Shown: positions 6,525 through 12,000 of the stretch, piece after piece
How positions within the stretch are numbered: position 1 is the stretch's first letter
Layout: the number at the start of each line of letters is the position of its first letter
Assembly: GCA_937893945.1 (NCBI GenBank)
Contig: CALCTA010000071.1
Location: forward strand, 1 to 15,832
Direction of reading: 5' to 3'
DNA: 15,832 nt
From: an uncultured Clostridia bacterium
Lineage (GTDB): Bacteria > Bacillota > Clostridia > Oscillospirales > CAG-272
Notes under the pieces: generated by a model
What the model was told of the DNA's origin: nothing
Databases searched by the model: none
What the model saw: the letters and a program-made list of their open reading frames with translations, nothing else
Translations under genes and position numbers: made by a program

Positions 6525-6842
6525 TTAATTCAAAAACAGTCTTATCACAAGCTCGGTTACAAAGACCACTACGCAGGATGATACCGCGACAAAGAGCAGG
6601 CTCTTGCCAAAATAGGCGAGAACGAGCGCTATGATAAACGCAAGCACGCCTGCTATCGCATAATCGGTGGACTCAACTATCGCAGGGAAGGTCATTACCG
6701 CAAGTGTAACGTAAGGTACGTAATAGAGGAACGAGCGAACTGTCTTATTCTTTATCGGCTTTCGTATAAGCGTGAGCGGAAGCACTCGGATAAGATAGGT
6801 TACAGCCGCCATACATAAAATGTAGATATACGTGTTATGCAT
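6525..6842 (-). CDS. azlD: AzlD, small subunit of branched-chain amino acid exporter
   Basis: This 105-residue hydrophobic protein has about four membrane segments, and the N-terminal YILCMAAVTYLIRVLPL with PYVTLAVMTFPAI is characteristic of AzlD/YgaH. It pairs with AzlC to export branched-chain amino acids or their toxic analogues across the cytoplasmic membrane, as described for AzlCD and E. coli YgaZH. Length is normal for the family. The start codon lies inside the end of azlC (8-nt overlap), with GGAGAG a few bases upstream, indicating translational coupling. It ends at a terminator. The substrate range in this organism is unknown. Confidence 0.9.
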   Translation of the reverse strand: MHNTYIYILCMAAVTYLIRVLPLTLIRKPIKNKTVRSFLYYVPYVTLAVMTFPAIVESTDYAIAGVLAFIIALVLAYFGKSLLFVAVSSCVVVFVTELVIRLFLN

Positions 6843-7545
6843 CGCTCTCCTCCTTTATAGGAAAGAGTAGCGCCGCACCAAGCGAGATAACGACCGTAAG
6901 GATAATAACTCTAAGACCGCTTGAGAGCGCGCTGATATACGGCAGATATTCAAACGCCGCAGAGAGCGCAAAGCTGACAAGCACGAGAAGAGCGACTATC
7001 TTGTTCTTCTTTGCCTCGGGTACGAATACCGATATAAACATTCCGTAAAGCCCTACGCTAAGAGCTATTACAACGCTTGCGGGCAAAATATCTCCCATAA
7101 GCGCGCCGAGCAGAGTGCCGCCCGTCCAGCCTGTTGTTGCCACGACGAACGCTCCGTAGGTGAAGTAGGGATTAAGATATCCCTCCTGCATCATAGATAC
7201 GCCGAATATCTCGTCGGTTACAGTAAAGCCGAGAAGCAGGCGCTTGAGGGTCGAGGTACCCTCTTGAAGTTTTTGAGAGAGCGCGGCAGACATAAGCAGA
7301 TAGCGTGCGTTAGCGACTGCCTCCATCGTGATAAGCTCCATATAGGACGCTCCCGCGGCGATGAGCGTAAAGGCGATATACTCGCCGGCAGAGGCATTGT
7401 TGAGCAGGCTTGCGAATGCCGCGGCAAAAGTGCCAATTCCCGCGCGCACAGCCGCTATACCGAGAGCTATAGCAACGGCAAAATAGCCCATCGCTATGGG
7501 TATGCCCGCTTTCATTCCCTTCAAAAAACACTGTTTGTTACTCAT
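6835..7545 (-). CDS. azlC: AzlC, large subunit of branched-chain amino acid exporter
   Basis: With the start at 7545 the protein has 236 residues and begins MSNKQCFLKGMKAGIPIAMG, the usual AzlC N terminus (GxxxxxPIxxGY). A longer frame reaches 7599, but the extra 18 residues lack a ribosome binding site, whereas GAGGCGAAAA precedes the ATG at 7545. Hydrophobic segments, a conserved SLxNNASAGEYIA-like region (in place of the usual ...AGAxQF) and the TDEIFG motif around residues 110-115 support the assignment. It forms the export complex with AzlD, encoded immediately downstream. A promoter at 7588-7616 gives the pair its own transcription start. Confidence 0.9.
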   Translation of the reverse strand: MSNKQCFLKGMKAGIPIAMGYFAVAIALGIAAVRAGIGTFAAAFASLLNNASAGEYIAFTLIAAGASYMELITMEAVANARYLLMSAALSQKLQEGTSTLKRLLLGFTVTDEIFGVSMMQEGYLNPYFTYGAFVVATTGWTGGTLLGALMGDILPASVVIALSVGLYGMFISVFVPEAKKNKIVALLVLVSFALSAAFEYLPYISALSSGLRVIILTVVISLGAALLFPIKEESDA

Positions 7546-7587
7546 TTTTCGCCTCGCGCTGATATTTGTCGATAACCAACGGATAAA

Positions 7588-7616
7588 ATTATAGCACAAT
7601 AAGGCAGAGTTGTAAA
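7588..7616 (-). promoter_or_regulatory. Sigma-A promoter for azlCD
   Basis: On the minus strand TTTACA (7616-7611) and TATAAT (7593-7588) are 17 nt apart, with an extended -10 (TGCTATAAT). The start would be near 7581, 36 nt before azlC. No terminator is visible between the end of the glycosyltransferase fusion (7633) and this promoter, so read-through into azlCD is possible. Confidence 0.8.
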
Positions 7617-7632
7617 GACTTGAGGCTCAAAT

Positions 7633-9672
7633 TTATTGATTTTCTTGCTCGCAAATATAAGATCCGCCGCGCTCGGCACAGTATCTTTTTATTTTCTCAT
7701 CCTCTCCCATTCCACAAAGCTCTATCCCGGCAATATGCGCCGCCACAAGTCCGTGAAGCCGCATCGAATACACGCGTTTGCATTTTCTTAGCAGCTCGAC
7801 GGTATCTCCAAAGCATATCCCGAAGATCAGTCTGCCGCCAAGCGAGCGCGCAAGCGCCTCGCATATCTTGCCGTCCTCCGCAGAGTTCATTACTATCACG
7901 AGTATCTCTCTGCCTCTCGCCTTTTCTTTTGCGAGGAGCTTAGAGAAGCGAAACAGCTCGTCCTCGCTCCGCTTCCCTCGGGGTATCGCCGCAACTATCT
8001 CTCCCCTATCCTCGCCAAACAGTCCCGAGAGCAGAGCCTCTGCCCTCTCGCTATCCGAATAAAGACTCTCCGCGCTCTCGGCAAGGTCGCCCTCAAGCAC
8101 CGCCGTACCCTCACGTCCTTGCTTTGAGAGCATATGCCTTGCGATAGCTAAGGAGCGCATATCCCGAAGTCCTATATAGCTACAGCACCCAAGCGCCGCC
8201 CCGATCAGCCTTTTTTCAAATCTTCCGCTTACTCCCCCTATACCGTTTCCCCAAAGGATACATTCCTTTCGGAGCAGGCGAGCGACGAGCAGGAGTGAGG
8301 TGTAATATATCAGCGAGCGACGGCTGGTCTCGCTCTGCAAAAGCGTGCCGCCGCCAAATATCAGCCGTCGGCAACACGCTATCTCCACAAGCACGCTTAG
8401 AGGAAAGTGGCGGCAGGTGCAGGCAACGCCAAAACGGCGGCTGTCTCGCCTACCGCCGTCAGATAGCGCGCGCACCCTACAGTCAGAGAATTCGCGTTTC
8501 GCTCGCTCTGCCGCCGCGCGAAGCAAAATATCGTCGCCTGAGTTGCCAAATCCGTAATATCCGCAAAGTAAGCTTCCCCCGCGTTTGCTTGAATAAGCGA
8601 GCGCTCTTCTATAGACCTTCTCGGTTTCAATAGCCGCGCGCTCTGCCGAGCAATAGCGCAATGACAGCTCGCGAAGCTTCTCGCCTTTGGAAAAAAGAGC
8701 CGATCTCCCCTCGCCAATGAGAGCGGTGAGAGCGGTAAAAAGCTTTTCTTTATCTGCGACGTCAGAGCCGCGTGCGCAGAAATTAGAGCGTCTTGCCGCG
8801 AGGAAATTATTCTCGTCAAGTATCCCGCCAAAGCCCTCGTTCCCACAAAGCACCACCGCCGCCGAGCAGAGAGATGCCTCTATTGCGGCTCGTGATACGC
8901 CAACGAAAATATCGCAGGAATTAAAAAAGGCAGGTGTGTCGGCTACCTCTCCGACACAGAGGATACATTCCTCGCCTAATGCTGCGTTTGCCGCCCTCGC
9001 AAGCCCCCTGATCTTTGCAAGCTCCTCTCCACCACCGCCTATGACTATTCTGATGCCTCTGCTACACTCGTACAGCTTGGGCGCTATGGCGCAGAGAAGC
9101 TCTGCGCCGAGCGAGGAATCTTTGTCAAGGCGGCTGAGAAATCCAACGGTAAGCGCGCCCTCTCTCTTTCGAGGGCGAAAGCGCGAGCCGTCAACTCCGT
9201 TGTGTATCACGCTGATATTCTCGGGAGCGATACCGTAGGCATCTATCAGATACTGCTTGAGGTCCTGGCTTACCGCAACCGAAAGATCTCCCCAACGGCT
9301 GAGAAGTCGGCGCAGAGGTGTCAGCGAGAAGCGTGCGTGAACTGTGGTAACGAGCGGTAGGCGGTGTCGCGACACTATGTCAGACGAGAGCGTTGAAGCA
9401 AGGCGCGAGTGCGAATGCACTATCTGAAATCGCTCTTTTTTGAGCAGGCGCGAGATATATCTTCTGCATCTGTGCATATCAAGCGGCGAGTGCGAGGCGA
9501 GAGGAAGGGTCATATGCTTAACTCCGCACGAGATAAGAGAGGGCACGAGCGCGCCGCCGCCCGAAAGAACGGTTATCTCGTTGCCCCGTTTTGTAAGCCA
9601 CTCGCAGAGTGTAAGTATATGTGTCTCCGCTCCCCCCGCTCTCATACTGTCGCATAGCATAAGTATCCGCAT
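7633..9672 (-). CDS. GT4 glycosyltransferase fused to CsaB-type polysaccharide pyruvyl transferase
   Basis: From the ATG at 9672 (GGGGGAG 5 nt upstream) the product has 679 residues in two enzyme domains. Residues 1-365 are a GT4-type glycosyltransferase: N-terminal MRILMLCDSMRAGGAE, an HNGVD loop near 158, GGGGEE near 212 and GNEGFGG at 277-283. The retained Glu of the EX7E motif is E265, but its upstream partner is Val. Residues 370-679 are a polysaccharide pyruvyl transferase: GYYGFGNSGDD (371-381), FGGGTLLQ (439-446), MRLHG (637-641). CsaB adds ketal-linked pyruvate to cell-wall polysaccharide, which lets SLH-domain proteins bind the wall. A fusion could couple sugar addition with pyruvylation at the membrane. 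The annotated upstream frame to 9729 has no RBS. It is divergent from an AraC regulator. The domain calls are firm; the acceptor is not known. Confidence 0.85.
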   Translation of the reverse strand: MRILMLCDSMRAGGAETHILTLCEWLTKRGNEITVLSGGGALVPSLISCGVKHMTLPLASHSPLDMHRCRRYISRLLKKERFQIVHSHSRLASTLSSDIVSRHRLPLVTTVHARFSLTPLRRLLSRWGDLSVAVSQDLKQYLIDAYGIAPENISVIHNGVDGSRFRPRKREGALTVGFLSRLDKDSSLGAELLCAIAPKLYECSRGIRIVIGGGGEELAKIRGLARAANAALGEECILCVGEVADTPAFFNSCDIFVGVSRAAIEASLCSAAVVLCGNEGFGGILDENNFLAARRSNFCARGSDVADKEKLFTALTALIGEGRSALFSKGEKLRELSLRYCSAERAAIETEKVYRRALAYSSKRGGSLLCGYYGFGNSGDDILLRAAAERAKREFSDCRVRALSDGGRRDSRRFGVACTCRHFPLSVLVEIACCRRLIFGGGTLLQSETSRRSLIYYTSLLLVARLLRKECILWGNGIGGVSGRFEKRLIGAALGCCSYIGLRDMRSLAIARHMLSKQGREGTAVLEGDLAESAESLYSDSERAEALLSGLFGEDRGEIVAAIPRGKRSEDELFRFSKLLAKEKARGREILVIVMNSAEDGKICEALARSLGGRLIFGICFGDTVELLRKCKRVYSMRLHGLVAAHIAGIELCGMGEDEKIKRYCAERGGSYICEQENQ

Positions 9673-9746
9673 AGCCGCTCCCCCTTTTTGTATCTCTATG
9701 CCTATTATCCCCACAAAAGCCACCGCCAAAACGCCTTTTGCTCGGC

Positions 9747-9802
9747 TCGGGCAGAAAAATATGCCCGATACACTTGAAAAAGCGGCGCTTTTATGATAAA
9801 CT
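9747..9802 (+). promoter_or_regulatory. Palindrome and probable promoter between divergent genes
   Basis: A 7-bp inverted repeat TCGGGCA/TGCCCGA (8-nt spacer, 9747-9768) lies in the 172-bp gap between the glycosyltransferase fusion and the AraC gene. It is followed by TTGAAA (9774-9779), 17 nt and TAAACT (9797-9802), a moderate sigma-A-like promoter reading toward the AraC gene. The palindrome may be an operator, but this is inference. Confidence 0.4.
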
Positions 9803-9844
9803 TATAGCTGAAAAAGAATAAACGCGGAAAGGAGAGGGACGGAT

Positions 9845-10687
9845 ATGCAAGCTTTTTATGAGAATAAAAGCTCGGCGTTTTATTGCAGAGATATTGAGGA
9901 TCACGGCCTTGAATGCTCTATGCACCTGCACTATAACATAGAGATAGCCTTTATTTTTGAGGGCGAGACCGAGGTGTTCGTGGATAACGCTCCCCCCTCT
10001 ATCGCGCGTGGCGGAGATATTATACTTATCTTTCCGAACCAGATACACCGGTTTGATACTAAAGTACAAGAGAAGCACATCCTCTTTATCGCAGACCCCC
10101 AGCTCCTCTCGGAGTTCACCACGCTATTTAACGAATATCTCCCCAAGGATAATATCGTAAGAGGAGCGGCAAGAGACGGTGAGCTTATCTCGATTGCAAG
10201 GAAGATATCCGAGCTGTATTCAAGCCCCAAAACTCAGTACAGAGATATAGTCCTTCGCGGATTTCTCGTTGCCTTTCTCGGCAGGCTGTTTGATATGACG
10301 GGATTTAAGAAAATAAACGCTGAGGATATTCACGCCATCGGAAGCGTGATGAACTACTGCATGGCGCATTATTCCGAGCCGCTCTCTCTCGACCTGCTTG
10401 AGAAAAAGCTGCATATAAACAAGTATTACATCTCGCATATTATGAATCAGAAGCTGAATATGGGATTTAACGACTATATCAACTCTATCCGCATATCCAA
10501 CGCCTGCCGCAAGCTCTCAGAGAGCAATATGTCGATATCCGAGATATCCGACGCGGTCGGATTTAACACCGTCCGCACCTTCAACAGAGCTTTCTCAAAG
10601 CGCATGGGAATATCTCCCCGTGAGTACAGAAGCAGAAGCTTCTTTGACGCGGAGAGCGAAAGGAGAGCAGATGACAGTTCTATATGA
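9845..10687 (+). CDS. AraC-family transcriptional regulator with cupin sensor domain
   Basis: The 280-residue protein has a typical two-part layout. Residues 1-150 form a cupin-like AraC-binding domain (LHYNIEIAFIFEGE at 28-41, FPNQIHRF at 63-70). Residues 165-265 form the double helix-turn-helix: LDLLEKKLHINKYYISHI, then the conserved ISEISDAVGFNTVRTFNRAF (231-250) and GISPREYR (255-262). It would bind a small molecule, perhaps a sugar, and activate or repress transcription. AAAGGAGAGGGA lies upstream of the ATG. It is divergent from the glycosyltransferase fusion and overlaps the pseudouridine synthase gene downstream by 17 nt. Target genes are not evident; the divergent neighbour or its own promoter is the simplest guess. 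Confidence 0.9.
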   Translation: MQAFYENKSSAFYCRDIEDHGLECSMHLHYNIEIAFIFEGETEVFVDNAPPSIARGGDIILIFPNQIHRFDTKVQEKHILFIADPQLLSEFTTLFNEYLPKDNIVRGAARDGELISIARKISELYSSPKTQYRDIVLRGFLVAFLGRLFDMTGFKKINAEDIHAIGSVMNYCMAHYSEPLSLDLLEKKLHINKYYISHIMNQKLNMGFNDYINSIRISNACRKLSESNMSISEISDAVGFNTVRTFNRAFSKRMGISPREYRSRSFFDAESERRADDSSI

Positions 10688-11333
10688 GGATAAATATATA
10701 GCCGTGGTCGTAAAGCCTGCGGGAATTCTCTCGGAAGGAGAGGGAAGGGATGCTATGCCTGCCTTGCTTTATGATGCGATCAGCAGCATCAGAGCCGAGC
10801 GCGGCGAAGCGCCGCCAAGGGCGGTGTATCCCGTTCACCGCCTTGATAAGGAAACAGAGGGCTTGATGATATACGCGCTTGATGGCAAGGCGGCGGCAGA
10901 GCTGTCGGCAGACATAAGCGAGGGCAGATGGAGCAAGGTCTATCGCGCGTGTCTCTGGGGAGTTCCCGAGAAGGATAGCGACACGCTCTGCGATCTGCTC
11001 TATTACGACAGAACGCGCGGAAAATCCTTCGTTGTACAAAGAGAGCGCAAGGGAGTAAAGGCGGCGTCTCTTGAATATGAGGTCATCTCGCGCTCACACG
11101 ACGGAAAGCGTACGCTCGTGCAGATAAAGCTGCATACGGGGCGCACACACCAGATAAGAGTGCAATTTTCCTCGCGTGGACTCTCGCTGTGCGGAGACCG
11201 CCGATACGGCGCGCCCGCAGAGTCGGGCAAGGCGCTCGCGCTTTGCGCAACAGAGCTTAGCTTCACTCATCCTAAAACGAAGGAAGAAATGCATTTTTGC
11301 TATCTTCCCGAGGGAATGAGAGAAGGAAGTTAG
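10671..11333 (+). CDS. RluA-family pseudouridine synthase without S4 domain
   Basis: The start at 10671 (AAGGAGA 4 nt upstream) gives 220 residues beginning MTVLYEDKYIAVVVKPAG; a longer frame from 10620 lacks an RBS. HRLDKETEG at 56-64 is the RluA motif with catalytic Asp59. KLHTGRTHQIRVQFSSRG, CGDRRYG and LCATELSFTHP are the further conserved blocks. It would isomerise uridine to pseudouridine in rRNA or tRNA. There is no N-terminal S4 RNA-binding domain, as in RluA and TruC and unlike RluC/RluD. Its start lies 17 nt inside the AraC gene, so the two are translationally coupled although their functions look unrelated. The exact target uridine cannot be told from sequence. Confidence 0.9.
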   Translation: MTVLYEDKYIAVVVKPAGILSEGEGRDAMPALLYDAISSIRAERGEAPPRAVYPVHRLDKETEGLMIYALDGKAAAELSADISEGRWSKVYRACLWGVPEKDSDTLCDLLYYDRTRGKSFVVQRERKGVKAASLEYEVISRSHDGKRTLVQIKLHTGRTHQIRVQFSSRGLSLCGDRRYGAPAESGKALALCATELSFTHPKTKEEMHFCYLPEGMREGS

Positions 11334-11341
11334 TTAGGGAG

Positions 11342-11390
11342 ACGCGAGGACGCGGTTTTTCTCTTCTTTTTTGAAAAAAAGAAGCAAAAA
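11342..11390 (+). terminator. Probable terminator after the pseudouridine synthase gene
   Basis: A short CGCG/CGCG hairpin followed by GTTTTT at 11343-11360 is next to a 10-bp stem CTTCTTTTTT/AAAAAAGAAG (11363-11384). Together they lie directly after the stop codon at 11333 and form the only candidate for ending the AraC/pseudouridine synthase transcript. Efficiency is uncertain. Confidence 0.45.
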
Positions 11391-11416
11391 ACTTTCAATG
11401 AAGGAAAATCTAAATT

Positions 11417-11528
11417 GGTAGGGGACGCCGGTCCCTACCGACGAAATTGTAATATCAATTAAATCCGTAGGGGCGGATTCTATATCCGCCCTTTCTTTTC
11501 GGGAGCATATTGAATGCTCCCCTACGGA
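11417..11528. repeat. GTAGGGG-type interspersed repeat, copy 2, with nested hairpins
   Basis: A hairpin GGTAGGGGAC/GTCCCTACC (11417-11439) is followed by an AT-rich linker and a second block. There, TCCGTAGGGG (11464-11473) pairs with CCCCTACGGA (11519-11528) and encloses two hairpins, GGGCGGAT/ATCCGCCC and GGGAGCAT/ATGCTCCC. The linker word CAATTAAA before GTAGGG recurs in the copy at 15766. No gene is visible between 11334 and 11669; the rest of that stretch holds the palindrome and promoter listed separately. Confidence 0.6.
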
Positions 11529-11553
11529 CATTTTTTGTTTTTGATTACAAGGA

Positions 11554-11563
11554 ACCGATCGGT
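11554..11563. promoter_or_regulatory. Perfect 10-bp palindrome upstream of the ABC exporter promoter
   Basis: ACCGATCGGT is a perfect palindrome centred about 38 nt before the -35 box at 11597. The position suits an activator-binding site, but a chance palindrome of this size is quite possible and no regulator gene lies next to it. Confidence 0.25.
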
Positions 11564-11596
11564 CTTAAATCTATCGCATTTTTTGGCAAAAAGGTG

Positions 11597-11625
11597 TTGA
11601 CAAAGTCAAATTTTGGTGCTATACT
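11597..11625 (+). promoter_or_regulatory. Near-consensus promoter of the ABC exporter leader
   Basis: TTGACA (11597-11602) is a perfect -35, and TATACT (11620-11625) follows after exactly 17 nt with an extended -10 TG (TGCTATACT). The start would be near 11631-11632, giving a leader of about 370 nt ahead of the exporter gene at 12001. Such a strong promoter in front of a long terminator-rich leader suggests control after initiation. Confidence 0.88.
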
Positions 11626-11669
11626 TAAAAAGTCGAAAGACGAAATATTTGAGAAAGGAGGCAAAAGAA

Positions 11670-11753
11670 ATGACCAATAAGCTTTTTGATAAGAAAAGTG
11701 AAAGTATGCGGATGAGTACTCTTATGCCTTCCTTGAGGAGCTTCTCAAAGTAA
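11670..11753 (+). CDS. Putative 27-residue attenuation leader peptide
   Basis: An ATG at 11670 lies 7-8 nt after a strong AAAGGAGG site, about 40 nt downstream of the predicted transcription start. The frame encodes MTNKLFDKKSESMRMSTLMP and seven more residues, then TAA at 11751. Codons 13-15 (11706-11714) form one arm of the antiterminator helix described separately, and the first terminator begins 12 nt after the stop. Position, RBS and overlap with alternative RNA structures are those of a regulatory leader peptide such as BmrB of B. subtilis or the Erm leaders. I do not recognise the peptide itself. The -1 frame from 11702 to 11848 is also open and rather protein-like, so a frameshifted remnant of a longer gene is the main alternative. 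Confidence 0.55.
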   Translation: MTNKLFDKKSESMRMSTLMPSLRSFSK

Positions 11754-11775
11754 GAATAGGCGTGCGCATCCGCAT
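11706..11775 (+). promoter_or_regulatory. Candidate antiterminator helix (leader ORF with terminator 1)
   Basis: ATGCGGATG (11706-11714), inside the leader ORF, is exactly complementary to CATCCGCAT (11767-11775). The latter covers most of the 5' arm and the loop of terminator 1 (11765-11783), so the two structures exclude each other. A ribosome held before about codon 9 would leave 11706-11714 free to form the antiterminator. A ribosome passing over these codons would block it. Confidence 0.55.
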
Positions 11776-11796
11776 CGGGTGCGTTTTTGTTTTTTA
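11765..11796 (+). terminator. Leader terminator 1
   Basis: CGCATCC (11765-11771) pairs with GGGTGCG (11777-11783, one G-U) across a 5-nt loop and is followed by TTTTTGTTTTTT. It lies 12 nt after the leader ORF and well before the exporter gene. Confidence 0.75.
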
Positions 11797-11801
11797 CTAC
11801 G

Positions 11802-11823
11802 ACACCCGAAGGGGTGTTTTTTG
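11802..11823 (+). terminator. Leader terminator 2
   Basis: ACACCC (11802-11807) pairs with GGGTGT (11812-11817) with a GAAG loop, followed by TTTTTG. The U-tract is itself complementary in part to an A-rich stretch at 11832-11848, so a further alternative pairing is possible. Confidence 0.65.
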
Positions 11824-11903
11824 TTTTGCCCCCAAAATAAAACAAAAATAAATCGAAAAGAGGACAAATATCTTCTCCTGACATAAGTTTTAAAGTTTTT
11901 AGG

Positions 11904-11932
11904 CAGCCCTGCGCAATAAAAGCGCTCGGCTG
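11904..11932 (+). promoter_or_regulatory. Anti-terminator-type hairpin competing with leader terminator 3
   Basis: CAGCC (11904-11908) pairs with GGCTG (11928-11932) and GCGC (11911-11914) with GCGC (11922-11925), separated by a 2x2 internal loop. The 3' arm GCTG is also the 5' foot of terminator 3, so forming this hairpin would weaken that terminator. Confidence 0.4.
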
Positions 11933-11967
11933 AATCAGATAAATATATCTGACCACAGCGTTTTTTT
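11929..11967 (+). terminator. Leader terminator 3, just ahead of the exporter gene
   Basis: GCTG (11929-11932) pairs with CAGC (11956-11959), and within it TCAGATA (11935-11941) pairs with TATCTGA (11946-11952) around AATA; small AA and CCA bulges separate the two helices. A run of seven T follows at 11961-11967. The RBS of the exporter gene comes 20 nt later, preceded by another small hairpin, GCAAGCA/TGCTTGC (11968-11984). Confidence 0.55.
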
Positions 11968-12000
11968 GCAAGCATTATGCTTGCGCGGAGGTATTTTGAT

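Noticed and set aside
7633..9672. Frameshifted or chimeric join of two separate genes
   Set aside because: The frame is continuous, the two domains join through a short linker with consistent composition, and no internal RBS plus start was evident at the junction.
11597..12000. Classical metabolite riboswitch or T-box in the exporter leader
   Set aside because: I recognised no T-box sequence, specifier loop or known aptamer core; the leader ORF overlapping the antiterminator fits attenuation better.
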